From Ensifer adhaerens (lineage in GTDB: Bacteria; Pseudomonadota; Alphaproteobacteria; Rhizobiales; Rhizobiaceae): 64,000 nucleotides of DNA. Shown in pieces: positions 1-8,954 of this stretch. Every line of letters begins with the position of its first letter. Positions within the stretch are counted from its first letter, which is position 1. Below the pieces are notes generated by a model, which saw only the letters and a list, made by a program, of their open reading frames with translations, was not told where the DNA came from and made no database searches. Where the stretch lies: the NCBI RefSeq assembly GCF_020035535.1, contig NZ_CP083350.1, forward strand, positions 2,924,501 to 2,988,500. The letters are read 5' to 3'. Position numbers and translations under genes: made by a program.

Positions 1-2
1 AC

Positions 3-329
3 CAGCCAATTCTGTCCGGGCGGCCGGAATCGGAAGATGTGCGCATCGGGGCTTCACGCTGCGACGGCCTGGTGGTCACCTCCGACGCCACCGGCCAGCA
101 GACCGACCTCCAAAAGGTCGCGCGCTTCCGTGCCGCAACCGGCGGCGCGACACCGCTGCTGATCGGTGCCGGCCTCACCGAGGCCAATGCCGCCGAGCAA
201 TTGGCCAAAGCCGATGGCGCCGTCGTCGGGAGCTGGTTCAAGCACGACCACAAGGATACCGGCCGCGTCGAGGCCGCCCATGTCGCCGGGCTGATGCGCG
301 TGGTGCGGGCCATCAGGAGCGAGGCATGA
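3..329 (+). CDS. BtpA/SgcQ family protein, 5' end cut by window edge
   Basis: C-terminal ~108 residues of a (beta/alpha)8-barrel protein of the BtpA/SgcQ family. The reading frame is open from the first bases of the window, so the gene starts outside; the internal GTG at 39 is not the true start. The end shows the family's phosphate-binding layout: a DGLVVTSDATG segment, a LLIGAGLT strand-turn, and a final GAVVGSWFK strand. SgcQ-type proteins sit in sugar operons and are presumed enzymes of nucleoside or sugar metabolism; substrate unknown. The stop overlaps the next start (ATGA at 326-329), so it is translationally coupled to the next two genes of a carbohydrate operon. Confidence 0.8.
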   Translation, partial: QPILSGRPESEDVRIGASRCDGLVVTSDATGQQTDLQKVARFRAATGGATPLLIGAGLTEANAAEQLAKADGAVVGSWFKHDHKDTGRVEAAHVAGLMRVVRAIRSEA

Positions 330-844
330 GCGCGGCCGACAGTGTTTTCGCCAGGCCTGTGTCGCCGGACAATTTCGCGCGTTACGGCAAGGTCTATGAT
401 CTGACCGGCGACACCGATCCCAAGGTCGTCTGGACCGCCGGTGACGGATGGAACGATGGCTTCTCCAAGACGCCGGTGATCGATGGCGCGGGCCATCTCG
501 GCATTACGCGCGGCGGCGGCGCGCCGTGGCACTGCCGCGCAATGGAGCGGCATCCGCAAACGGAAGAGGCCATCTTCTGCCTCGCCGAACCGGTTGTCCT
601 CGCCGTCGCCCCTGCGTCGAATGCCGCGGCGCCGGATCGCAATGAGATCGAGGCCTTCGTGGTCGCCCCGGGGCAAGCTGTGGTGATGGACCGCAACGTC
701 TGGCACGACGCCTGCCGCGGCGTTTCGGGACCGACCCCCTACTACTGGATGGCTATTTGCGGCCTCGGCGAAAATCCCTGGGTGCCGGTGACCGGTGGAC
801 CGAAGCTGGTGCAGGCGATCCCAGCCGGAGGAGCGAGTGTATGA
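326..844 (+). CDS. Ureidoglycolate lyase-like (AllA-fold) protein
   Basis: 172-residue cupin-like protein resembling ureidoglycolate lyase (AllA family, usually 160-170 residues): N-terminal FARPVSPDNFARYGKV, a central MERHPQTEEAIF segment typical of the family, and a C-terminal VWHDACRG histidine region. AllA splits ureidoglycolate to glyoxylate and urea. No other allantoin gene is visible here; the position between a BtpA-like protein and a PfkB kinase suggests the fold works on a sugar-acid-like compound instead. ATGA overlaps at both ends (326-329, 841-844) show tight coupling. Function inferred from fold and context only. Confidence 0.7.
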   Translation: MSAADSVFARPVSPDNFARYGKVYDLTGDTDPKVVWTAGDGWNDGFSKTPVIDGAGHLGITRGGGAPWHCRAMERHPQTEEAIFCLAEPVVLAVAPASNAAAPDRNEIEAFVVAPGQAVVMDRNVWHDACRGVSGPTPYYWMAICGLGENPWVPVTGGPKLVQAIPAGGASV

Positions 845-1785
845 CAAGCTTCTTCATCGGCGACGTCGCGCTCGACGAATATTACACCGCCGATCGCTGG
901 CCGGGCCGCGCCGACAAGGGCATGGTCAAGGAGCTCCCTGCTGAAGCCGGAGGTTCCATCGCGAACGCTGCGGTCGTGCATGCGGGCCTCGGCGGAGAGA
1001 CGCAGTTCATTTCGCTGCTCAACGACAGCCCTCTGTCGCAACGGCTGATCGCCGATTTGAAGGATAATGGCGTCGGGGTCGATCACATGCTGATCGATCC
1101 TGCCATTCCCGAATCGCGGAACTTCATCTTCCTCGTCGATGGCGAACATGTCGTGTTGACGGTGGAGATGGGCGAGCAGCCGATGTGGCTCGACCCCGCT
1201 GCTCTCGACGCTTTGCGCCAGCCAGGCTTTCTCTACACGACGCTCTATCGCGTCCGCCGTCTCCATGCGCGAACGGAGCAAGGCGTGGTCAAGCAAGCCG
1301 TTCTGCTTGCCGATCTCCGCCAGCATGGCCGCCGGGCCATCTTCGATCTCGACGTCGGCGGCTGCACGCCACAGGACATGCCGTACCTGACCGGTGCTGC
1401 GGTCGTCATCTTCAACCAGGTTGGCTTCCGCGCTGCCTTCGGCCATGACGACATCACGATGATCGGCGACTGGATGCAGGCGCACGCGATCGACTGGGTC
1501 GTGCGCACCCTTGCCGCAGATGGCGCCGAGGCCCGCAACGGCGACACGGTCCTTCGCGTACCCGGCTTTCCGGTCGAAGTGGTCGACGTCACTGGCGCCG
1601 GCGATACCTTCGGCGGCACGTTGACCTGGTGTCTCTCGCAGGGCCAGACAATCGAGGAAGCACTGGACTTCTCCGTAGCCGCCGCCTCCCGCTCCGTCAC
1701 TATCCACGGCCCACGGGCAGGCAAGGCAACCCCGCAGGACATCCGCCGCTGGCACGACAACGAGCGTCGGCAGAGAGCCCGGTAA
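841..1785 (+). CDS. PfkB family carbohydrate kinase
   Basis: 314-residue ribokinase/PfkB-type kinase. It begins at the ATG overlapping the upstream stop (ATGA 841-844); the frame is open further upstream (from 757) but that is the end of the previous gene. It carries PfkB signature 1 (AGGSIANAAVVHAGLGG near residue 37) and signature 2 (DVTGAGDTFGG near residue 256) with the catalytic Asp and anion hole. Expected to phosphorylate a sugar or sugar acid with ATP in the cytoplasm. Last gene of the + strand trio; the convergent isomerase ends 155 bp downstream. Substrate not predictable. Confidence 0.88.
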   Translation: MTSFFIGDVALDEYYTADRWPGRADKGMVKELPAEAGGSIANAAVVHAGLGGETQFISLLNDSPLSQRLIADLKDNGVGVDHMLIDPAIPESRNFIFLVDGEHVVLTVEMGEQPMWLDPAALDALRQPGFLYTTLYRVRRLHARTEQGVVKQAVLLADLRQHGRRAIFDLDVGGCTPQDMPYLTGAAVVIFNQVGFRAAFGHDDITMIGDWMQAHAIDWVVRTLAADGAEARNGDTVLRVPGFPVEVVDVTGAGDTFGGTLTWCLSQGQTIEEALDFSVAAASRSVTIHGPRAGKATPQDIRRWHDNERRQRAR

Positions 1786-1940
1786 CCGGAGGCGTCACCG
1801 GAAAGGCAGTTTGGGGCGCGGTATTGTGGCCGTGCCCCGCCCTAAGCCGGCAGCATCTGTTCGCGTGTGCCAGAGGCGTGTGCCAAGTGCCGCACGGCAG
1901 CGAACCAGTGTCGAGAGTAGCTTGAACAGTGGAACTCTAT

Positions 1941-2993
1941 TCAAATCCCCAGCATCCGCCTATTCGCTGCATCGTCCGTACCTGCACCGGCAAAGTCGTC
2001 GAACGCCTTCTCGGTGACGCGGATGATGTGGTGCTTGACGAAGTCGGCCCCCTCGCGCGCACCGTCTTCGGGATGCTTCAGCGCGCACTCCCATTCGACC
2101 ACCGCCCAACCGGCGAAATCATTGGCGGCCATCTTCGAGAACACCGCGCCGAAATCGACCTGGCCATCGCCGAGCGAACGGAAGCGGCCGGCGCGGTTGA
2201 CCCAGCCCTGGTAGCCGCCATAGACGCCCTGGCGCCCGGTCGGGTTGAACTCCGCATCCTTGACGTGGAACATGCGGATGCGGTCCTTGTAGATGTCGAT
2301 GTTGTCGAGATAGTCGAGGCACTGCAGCACGTAGTGCGAGGGATCGTAGAGCATGCAGGCGCGGGCATGGTTGCCGGTGCGCTCCAGGAACATCTCGTAG
2401 GTGATACCGTCGTGCAGGTCCTCGCCCGGATGGATCTCGTAGCAGATGTCGACGCCGTTCTCCTCGGCATGTTCGAGGATCGGCCTCCAGCGCTTCGCCA
2501 GTTCATCAAAGGCGGTCTCGACGAGACCGGCCGGTCGCTGCGGCCAGGGATAGACGAAGGGCCAGGCGAGCGCGCCGGAGAAGCTGGCCATCGCACTGAG
2601 GCCGAGGTTCTTCGAGGCGGTCAGCGCCAGCTTGACCTGCTCCACCGCCCAGGCCTGGCGCGCCTTCGGGTTGCCACGCACCTCGGGTGCTGCAAATCCG
2701 TCGAAGGCTTCGTCATAGGCCGGATGCACGGCGACCAGCTGGCCCTGCAGATGGGTCGAAAGCTCCGTCACCTCGACGCCGTTGTCGCGGGCCTTGCCGG
2801 CAAACTCGTCGCAATAGGTCTTCGAGGTCGCGGCTTGTCTCAGATCGATCAGCCGTGCGTCCCAGCTCGGGACCTGCACGCCCTTGTAACCGCAATCGGC
2901 CGCCCATTTGGTGATCGCGTCCCAGGAATTGAACGGCGCCGCATCGCCGGCAAATTGCGCAAGAAAGAGCCCTGGCCCCTTGATGGTTTTCAT
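1941..2993 (-). CDS. Sugar phosphate isomerase/epimerase (xylose isomerase-like TIM barrel)
   Basis: 350-residue member of the AP_endonuc_2/xylose-isomerase-like superfamily. Metal-binding positions are visible as CYEIHPGED (Glu/His, mid-protein), YDPSHY (Asp/His), MFHVKDAEF and a C-terminal VVEWECALKHP Glu. Such enzymes interconvert ketoses, inosose or sugar phosphates with a divalent metal. The start ATG follows GGAGGAGACGAGAC, an excellent ribosome site. It lies 190 bp downstream of the importer's binding-protein gene on the same strand, so it is the last gene of the uptake operon and probably acts on the imported sugar. Confidence 0.85.
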   Translation of the reverse strand: MKTIKGPGLFLAQFAGDAAPFNSWDAITKWAADCGYKGVQVPSWDARLIDLRQAATSKTYCDEFAGKARDNGVEVTELSTHLQGQLVAVHPAYDEAFDGFAAPEVRGNPKARQAWAVEQVKLALTASKNLGLSAMASFSGALAWPFVYPWPQRPAGLVETAFDELAKRWRPILEHAEENGVDICYEIHPGEDLHDGITYEMFLERTGNHARACMLYDPSHYVLQCLDYLDNIDIYKDRIRMFHVKDAEFNPTGRQGVYGGYQGWVNRAGRFRSLGDGQVDFGAVFSKMAANDFAGWAVVEWECALKHPEDGAREGADFVKHHIIRVTEKAFDDFAGAGTDDAANRRMLGI

Positions 2994-3139
2994 GTCTCGT
3001 CTCCTCCGTTGGAAAGCTTTGCCGGACGATCGGAGACGCCCCCGGAACCGTCACGGGGCCCAAGACGACGTCACATCGGATTTCCGGATGGGTAGCGCTG
3101 CCAGCCTGACAGGCCTGTTGCGCGCATGCGCGGATTGAT

Positions 3140-3166
3140 GGCGGCCCACGCAGATCGCGGGCCGCC
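3140..3166. terminator. Strong GC hairpin between binding protein and isomerase genes
   Basis: Perfect 8-bp stem (GGCGGCCC 3140-3147, GGGCCGCC 3159-3166) with an 11-nt loop, followed on + by TTTT. On the - transcript there is no U tract, so it more likely attenuates or stabilises the importer mRNA between the binding-protein gene and the isomerase gene than ends it. Confidence 0.5.
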
Positions 3167-3184
3167 TTTTGCCTCAACTCCGGA

Positions 3185-4138
3185 TCAGAATGGCGAATCC
3201 GGGAAGTAGAAGTCCTTGGCATTGTCCTTTGTCACCAGCGTCGCATCGATCGTGTAGACACCGCGGACCGGGACCTGGCCGTAGAAGTTGGCCACGGTCA
3301 TCTCAAGCGCCGTACCGACCATCGCCGGCGGATAGAGAACGTCGACCGGGATCATCTTGTCGCCGTCCATGACCTTCTTGATCATTTCCTTCGAGCCTGC
3401 ACCGGCGACGACATACTGGATGTCGGTGCGCTTTGCCTGCTCGATCGCCTGCAGTACGCCCACGGCCATGTCGTCGTCCTGGCACCAGACGACGTCGATT
3501 TTCGGGTACTTGGTCAGGTAGTCCTGCATGACCTTGAAGGCGTCGTCGCGGTTCCAGTTGCCGTATTGGCGATCGAGAACCTTGACCTTCGAGCCTTCGA
3601 TGCCCTTGTCGAAGCCGTCCTGGCGCTGCTGGTCGATCGGGATCGGCAGGCCGCGAATGACGACGACTTCGGCTTCCGGCGTCGTTGCCTTGATGTATTC
3701 GCCGGCAACCTGACCAAGTGCGGGGTTGTTGCCCGCGACGTAAAGGTCACGCACGGAGTTGTCGTTGACGCTCGGCGCACGGTCCACGAGAGCGACGAAG
3801 GTCCCCTTGCCCTTCACTTCCTTGATGGCGTTGACCAGCGGATCCGGATCGGTCGGCAGGATGACGAGAGCGTCGATGCCCTGCGTCTCGAGGTCCTGTA
3901 CGGCGTTGGCTTGGCTCGCCGGATCGGGAGAGGTCTTGACGATGACGTTGAGGCCCGGGTTGCGTTCCATCAGGATTTTGGCGACGCGCTCGGCATGGAA
4001 GACCACGCCGGCGGTCCAGCCATGGTCGGCTGCCGGGATCGAGACACCGATCGTCACTTTCTTTTCTTCCTGCGCGTGCGACACGCCAGCAAGGGCGGTC
4101 ATCGCCGCGAGGGTCAGGCCGAATAGCTTATTACGCAT
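3185..4138 (-). CDS. Sugar ABC transporter periplasmic binding protein (RbsB type)
   Basis: 317-residue periplasmic binding protein of the ribose/galactose class (Peripla_BP_4). It has a Sec signal peptide with AxA-type cleavage near residues 20-23 (GVSHAQ), then VTIGVSIPAADHGWTAGV, the standard first strand of sugar-binding proteins, and QDLETQGIDALVI and VVWCQDDDMAVGVLQA segments. Start ATG preceded by GGAGG at 6-nt spacing. Captures a monosaccharide or related compound for the permease and ATPase encoded upstream. Order ATPase-permease-binding protein-isomerase on - suggests one operon from the operator region near 6870. Confidence 0.92.
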   Translation of the reverse strand: MRNKLFGLTLAAMTALAGVSHAQEEKKVTIGVSIPAADHGWTAGVVFHAERVAKILMERNPGLNVIVKTSPDPASQANAVQDLETQGIDALVILPTDPDPLVNAIKEVKGKGTFVALVDRAPSVNDNSVRDLYVAGNNPALGQVAGEYIKATTPEAEVVVIRGLPIPIDQQRQDGFDKGIEGSKVKVLDRQYGNWNRDDAFKVMQDYLTKYPKIDVVWCQDDDMAVGVLQAIEQAKRTDIQYVVAGAGSKEMIKKVMDGDKMIPVDVLYPPAMVGTALEMTVANFYGQVPVRGVYTIDATLVTKDNAKDFYFPDSPF

Positions 4139-4201
4139 TAAGTTCCTCCCAAATATCAGGTCAGCCTGTTGCAGGCCGGGAGACCTGTGGACCCGGCCGT
4201 C

Positions 4202-5212
4202 TCACGATTTCCGAACCAGCGAGCGCTGGACGAGCATCGCAATGATGATGATCGCACCCTGGATGGCGCCGATCAGGTATTCGCTGATGAAGTTGGAGAG
4301 CAGCATGATGTTGCCGACCAGCTCGAGGATGAACGCGCCGCAGATCGTGCCCCAGACACGACCTGCCCCGCCCTTGAGCGCCGTGCCGCCGACGACCACG
4401 GCGGTGATCGCCTGCAGTTCCCACAGGATGCCCGTCGTTGCCGATGTGGAGCCGAGACGCGGTACGTAGAGAAGCACGGCCGCCGCCACGCAGAGGCCCT
4501 GGATAACGAAGGCGACAGTGCGGACGCGGTTGACGGAAATGCCGGAATAGCGCGCGACGTCGCGATTGGAGCCGACGGCGACGACATGCCGCCCGTAACG
4601 GGTCCGGTAGAGAATGAAGGCGGCCACCGCGGTCACGGCGAGGATGACGACGATCGGAACGGGCACGCCGAAGATGGTGCCGAAATAGGCGGGACGGTAG
4701 ATCTCCTGGAGTTCCGGTTCCTTGAGCGTGATCGCGCCGCCCTGCGACAGCCAGGTCGTCAAGCCGCGGTAAATGCCCATGGTACCGAGTGTCGCGATGA
4801 ACGGCTCGATCTTTCCGACCGTGGTGATCAGGCCGTTGGTGAGACCACAGAGCGCGCCGGCAACGATGGTGAACAGGATCGCAGCCAGGAGCATGAGCAC
4901 GGGATCTGCGATGACCCCGGAGTTCATGAACAGGATCATCAGACTGGCGATGAAGGCGACCATGGCCCCGACGGAGAGATCGAGGTCACCCGACGAAATC
5001 ACGAAGGTGGCGCCGACCGCGATGATGGCGATGAAGGCGCTGCGTGTGGCGACGTTGGCAAGGTTGTTGATGCTGATGAAGTTGGGATTGACCAGGGCGC
5101 CAACCAAAAGCAGCAATGCCAGCGCGACGAACGGCGCCACCGCCCTGAGATCAATGTCGCGCCAGCTGCGACGGCGAATTGCGCCCTGGCTGCCTTCCTC
5201 GTTTACGCTCAT
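4202..5212 (-). CDS. Sugar ABC transporter permease (RbsC type)
   Basis: 336-residue inner-membrane permease of the BPD_transp_2 family (RbsC/AraH), with about 8-10 hydrophobic segments and the family signature region GLTNGLITTVGKIEPFIATLGTMG. Start chosen at the ATG at 5212 (MSVNEEG), preceded by GGAGG at 11 nt; the frame stays open to 5263 but has no ribosome site there. Forms the membrane channel with the ATPase encoded just upstream. Confidence 0.9.
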   Translation of the reverse strand: MSVNEEGSQGAIRRRSWRDIDLRAVAPFVALALLLLVGALVNPNFISINNLANVATRSAFIAIIAVGATFVISSGDLDLSVGAMVAFIASLMILFMNSGVIADPVLMLLAAILFTIVAGALCGLTNGLITTVGKIEPFIATLGTMGIYRGLTTWLSQGGAITLKEPELQEIYRPAYFGTIFGVPVPIVVILAVTAVAAFILYRTRYGRHVVAVGSNRDVARYSGISVNRVRTVAFVIQGLCVAAAVLLYVPRLGSTSATTGILWELQAITAVVVGGTALKGGAGRVWGTICGAFILELVGNIMLLSNFISEYLIGAIQGAIIIIAMLVQRSLVRKS

Positions 5213-5288
5213 ATCCAATTGAACCTCCGTCCCAGCTCTTGGGAATTTTATTGTTCTCGGCACCTGCTCAAGATGCGCCGGCCCTGCC

Positions 5289-6815
5289 TTAAGCCGCCGT
5301 TTTCTTCTTCAGGCCTGCGGCGTAGCGCATGATCTCCTGCTCGGAGATCTCGTCACCTTCGAGGATGCCGGCGATATGGCCCTCGCGCATGACCACCACC
5401 CGACTGCACAGACCGATGACCTCGGGCATCTCCGATGAAACGACGATGATCGAGCGCCCGTCCCGGGCGAGCGCCGAGATGAAATGGTAGATCTGCTGCT
5501 TGGTGCCGACGTCGATGCCGCGCGTCGGCTCGTCGATGATGATGATGCTCGGGTCGGTCTCCATGACCTTGGCAAGCAGCAGCTTCTGCTGGTTGCCGCC
5601 CGACATGCGACCGGCGACGACACTGTCATCGCGGACACGGATATCAAACCGGCGGCGCGCCTTGACGAGTGCGGCCTCTTCGCTTCCGGGATCGAGGTAT
5701 CCGAGCCGGGTATGCCGGTCGAGCGACTGCAGCGTCAGGTTCGCCATCATGCCCGCATTGAGCAGAAGGCCCTTCGCCTTGCGATCCTTGGTCATGTAGG
5801 CGAGGCCGGCATCGTTGACCGCGTGCACGTCGCCGGAAGACACCGGCTGGCCACGAACCAGGACTTCACCGGCGGTGCGCGCGCGCAATCCGACGATCGC
5901 CTCCATCAGTTCCGTCCGGCCGGAGCCGATCATTCCGGAAAAGCCGAGGATTTCACCGCGGCGGACCTCAAAGCTCGCATCGCGAACATATCCGGTCGAA
6001 AGCCCGCTGACCCGCAGCACGACTTCCTCGTCGATGTCCGGTTCGGTTTTGGCGGGATAGAGGCTCGAAAGCTCGCGACCGACCATCAACTGGGCGATCG
6101 CCTCGCCATCAAGGATCGAGGTCGGCGACGTCTTGATCCATTGGCCGTCGCGCAGCACCGTCACGCGATCGGTCAGTTCCATGACCTCGTCAAGCTTGTG
6201 CGACACGAAGACGAAACTCGTGCCCTTGTCACGCAGCTTGCGCACAAGGCGGAACAGGAAGTTCGTTTCTTCACGAGACAGCACGGCCGTCGGCTCATCC
6301 ATGAAGACGACACGGGCATCACGGCTGATCGCCTTGGCAATCTCCACCATCTGCTTTTCGGCGATCGACAGCGAGCCGATCATCGCATTCTCGTCGACAT
6401 GGGAGCCGAGCAGATCGAGAACGCGGCGCGTTGCGGCACGCATGAACTTGCGGTCGAGCACGCCGAAGCGCGTCACCTCGCGGCCGAGAAACAGGCTCTC
6501 GGTCACCGTGAGATGTTCGGCCAGATTGAATTCCTGATGGATGATGACGATGCCGAGCGCCTCGGCAGCACCGTTTGCCGGGAGCTTTACCGACTGGCCG
6601 TCGAGCAGGATCTCGCCTGAGGTCGGCTGTTCGAAGCCGGACAATATCTTGACGAGCGTGGATTTGCCCGCGCCGTTCTCACCCATCAGCGCGTGGATCT
6701 CGCCCTGCCGCAGCTCGAAATCGACGCTGAACAGCACCTGCACGCCGCTGAAGGACTTGCTGATGCGGCGCGCGGACAGCACGACGGGAGCCCCGTCGAC
6801 AACCTCCGTGGTCAT
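5289..6815 (-). CDS. Sugar ABC transporter ATP-binding protein, two ABC domains (RbsA type)
   Basis: 508-residue duplicated ATPase typical of carbohydrate uptake class 2 importers. The first domain has Walker A GENGAGKST near residue 45, signature LSIAEKQMVEIAKA and Walker B VVFMDEP. The second has the divergent P-loop GMIGSGRTE, signature MSGGNQQKLLLAKV and Walker B IIIIDEPTRGID. First gene of the importer operon; start ATG preceded by GGGAGGGG. The promoter region contains two palindromic operator sites and is shared with the divergent LacI-type gene, which probably represses this operon until the sugar arrives. Confidence 0.93.
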   Translation of the reverse strand: MTTEVVDGAPVVLSARRISKSFSGVQVLFSVDFELRQGEIHALMGENGAGKSTLVKILSGFEQPTSGEILLDGQSVKLPANGAAEALGIVIIHQEFNLAEHLTVTESLFLGREVTRFGVLDRKFMRAATRRVLDLLGSHVDENAMIGSLSIAEKQMVEIAKAISRDARVVFMDEPTAVLSREETNFLFRLVRKLRDKGTSFVFVSHKLDEVMELTDRVTVLRDGQWIKTSPTSILDGEAIAQLMVGRELSSLYPAKTEPDIDEEVVLRVSGLSTGYVRDASFEVRRGEILGFSGMIGSGRTELMEAIVGLRARTAGEVLVRGQPVSSGDVHAVNDAGLAYMTKDRKAKGLLLNAGMMANLTLQSLDRHTRLGYLDPGSEEAALVKARRRFDIRVRDDSVVAGRMSGGNQQKLLLAKVMETDPSIIIIDEPTRGIDVGTKQQIYHFISALARDGRSIIVVSSEMPEVIGLCSRVVVMREGHIAGILEGDEISEQEIMRYAAGLKKKTAA

Positions 6816-6848
6816 TTTCCCCTCCCTGCGGCCTCCACCGCTTTTTCA

Positions 6849-6892
6849 ATGATGTAAACCTTTACACTGACCGATGTAAAGGTTTACATCAT
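6849..6892. promoter_or_regulatory. Twin LacI-family operators in the divergent promoter region
   Basis: Two 14-bp palindromes, TGTAAACCTTTACA (6853-6866) and TGTAAAGGTTTACA (6875-6888), centred 22 bp apart (about two helical turns). Together they form a perfect 18-bp inverted repeat (6849-6866 with 6875-6892) around an 8-bp spacer. Even-length palindromes with central CC/GG steps are typical of LacI-family sites. They lie 34 bp before the importer start (6815) and 87 bp before the LacI gene (6979), so one regulator may control both directions. Confidence 0.85.
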
Positions 6893-6978
6893 GCTTGTTC
6901 GACAATTTTTTCGGCCTGCGCGTTTGAACGTCAGGCAAGTCTGTGTAGTGTCTCGCAACCAAGCCCGAGGCCAGCCGA

Positions 6979-8001
6979 GTGTCCGATTCCACCCCCGCAA
7001 CCATTGAAGACGTCGCACGGATCGCCGAGGTGTCGATCGCGACGGTTTCGCGGGCAATCCACATGCCGGAAAAGGTTGCCAAGTCGACGCGGCTGAAGGT
7101 CAACCAGGCAATCGCCTTGACGGGCTACACCACCAACGCGATGGCGCGGAGCCTGAGGCTGGGCCGCTCGAACATGATCCTCGTGGTCGCACCCGACATC
7201 GGCGATCCCAATTTCTCCAGCATTCTGGTCGGTCTTGAGAACGAAGCCCGCGCCCATGGCTACGGCGTACTGATCGGGCATACCCAGAATGATGCCCAGC
7301 GCGGCTTGGAATATCTGAAGTTCTTCAACTCGAACCAGGCAGCCGGCCTGATTCTGTTTACGGGCATTCTTCCTTTCGGCCATCAGGAAGTGACACCGCG
7401 CCTACCGCCGACCGTCGGGGTATTCGAGCCGGTCTTCAACGGAGGAATTCCCTACGTCGGCGTCGACGACGTCGAAGGCGCGCGCAAGGCGGTCGATCTC
7501 CTCATTGCCGAAGGGCATCGGCGGATCGCATTCATCGGCGACTCCCATACGCGGCTGGCCTATGGCCGTCGCCGCTCGGGCTACGAAGCCGGACTTGCCG
7601 CGGCCGGCATCCCCCCAAACCGCCGCCTCATCCTCGAAGGTGATGGAACGGTGGAAAGCGGCCGGCTGGCGCTGGAACAGCTTTTCATGCGCGACGACCT
7701 CCCGAGCGCATTCATGTGCGTCAACGATCAGACTGCCCTTGGTGTTGCGCTTGGGCTCAAGGCACGTGGCTACGACATACCGGACCATTTTTCGGTCACC
7801 GGCTTTGACGATGTCCCGCAGGCCAGCTTCATGACCCCTTCCCTGACCACGATAAGGCAGCCGCGCACCGCGATCGGCAAGCACGCAATGGCGTTGCTTC
7901 TCGAGATGCTTTCGGACCGCACACCGTCAGAAACGGAAATCCTGTTGAGACCCGACCTGGTGGTCCGCAACTCTGTGGGTCCGCCACCGGCAAGGCGATG
8001 A
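6979..8001 (+). CDS. LacI family transcriptional regulator of the sugar locus
   Basis: 340-residue LacI/GalR-type regulator. The N-terminal helix-turn-helix and hinge (TIEDVARIAEVSIATVSRA at residues 8-26, hinge MARSLRLGRS near 55) is followed by a type I periplasmic-binding-like sensor domain. GTG start at 6979 with GAGG 8 nt upstream. Divergent from the importer operon and next to two palindromic operators, so the likely role is sugar-responsive repression of the transporter and of itself. The inducer is unknown, presumably the imported sugar or a phosphorylated product. Confidence 0.93.
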   Translation: MSDSTPATIEDVARIAEVSIATVSRAIHMPEKVAKSTRLKVNQAIALTGYTTNAMARSLRLGRSNMILVVAPDIGDPNFSSILVGLENEARAHGYGVLIGHTQNDAQRGLEYLKFFNSNQAAGLILFTGILPFGHQEVTPRLPPTVGVFEPVFNGGIPYVGVDDVEGARKAVDLLIAEGHRRIAFIGDSHTRLAYGRRRSGYEAGLAAAGIPPNRRLILEGDGTVESGRLALEQLFMRDDLPSAFMCVNDQTALGVALGLKARGYDIPDHFSVTGFDDVPQASFMTPSLTTIRQPRTAIGKHAMALLLEMLSDRTPSETEILLRPDLVVRNSVGPPPARR

Positions 8002-8060
8002 CATGCGCCTATGGCCGCGCACCTGCGGTCGCTGCGGTACGACCGGCTTCACACCGAAAC

Positions 8061-8910
8061 CTACGTGGCGATCCTGTTGCGCGCCTGCATGATGATCTCG
8101 CGCAACCAACGGTGCATCGGTGAATGATGCGAACGATCGTGCCAGAGCATGTGAAAGACCATCTGCGGGAACTCGATCGGCGGCTGGCGCACGACGAGCG
8201 GTAAGAGCCCCCGCGAAGAAGCTGGCAAAATGACGGCTGGTGGAAAAGATCAGGTCCGACTGCAGCAGCAGGCGGGGCGCGGTCGTGAAGTAGGACAGCG
8301 CCACAGTGCGCGCCCGGCTGACGCGCAGGCTCGACAGGTGGGTTTCGACGACACCGCGATGGGCCATCGAATAGGCTACCGGCACGATATGGGCCGCCGC
8401 CAGATAATCGGCTTCGGTGAATTCACCCTCTGCCAGCGGATGAGAGTCCTGCATCAGGCAAACAATATCGTCCTGCAAGAGGATGGGGCGCTTGAGATAG
8501 GCGGGCGGAGACGGCCAGTCGCCGATGACGACATCGACCTCGCCCCGCGCAAGCGCACCCTCGAAGTCAAAGTCGGGACCGAGCGCCCGGATCACCAGGC
8601 TCGCATTCGGGGCCTTTCGCCTGATCTGGTCGACGATCTCCGACAGGAACACCGGAGCCATGTAGTCGGGCGAAGCGATCGTGAAGCCGTGGTTGCTTGA
8701 CGAGGCGTCGAACGGCGCCGTGGCATCGACGAGATCGGCCAGCAACACCTGCGCGCGCGACACGGCCGCCAGGGCGCGTTCCGTCGGCACCATTCCGTCG
8801 CGACCGCGCACAAGCAATTGATCGGAGAAGATTTCGCGCAGTTTGCTGCTGATCGTTGGCTTCGTCAGCAAGGTCAGCCGGCAGACGCAGCAGCCAGCGT
8901 AGTATGAGCC
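8061..8910 (-). pseudogene. LysR family regulator, decayed (missing start, frameshift near C terminus)
   Basis: Remnant of a NodD-like LysR regulator. The second half of the helix-turn-helix is recognisable (KPTISSKLREIFSDQLLVRG near 8820-8870), then a full effector domain (FTIASPDYMAP..., GEVDVVIGDWPSPPAYL). The first ~45 residues are not intact in any one frame. Near 8205 the frame shifts: continuing in the next frame restores PLVVRQPPIEFPQMVF and a normal LysR end (REIIMQARNRIAT, stop at 8061-8063), whereas the open frame reads on into nonsense to 7927. Two independent lesions argue for a real pseudogene. Confidence 0.85.
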
Positions 8911-8954
8911 AGGAAATACTCCCCGCATCTCAGCGGGTTTGAGGAGACAACAGA

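Noticed and set aside
8205..8260. Programmed frameshift in the LysR gene instead of decay
   Set aside because: No slippery heptamer at the break, and the N-terminal DNA-binding region is also damaged.
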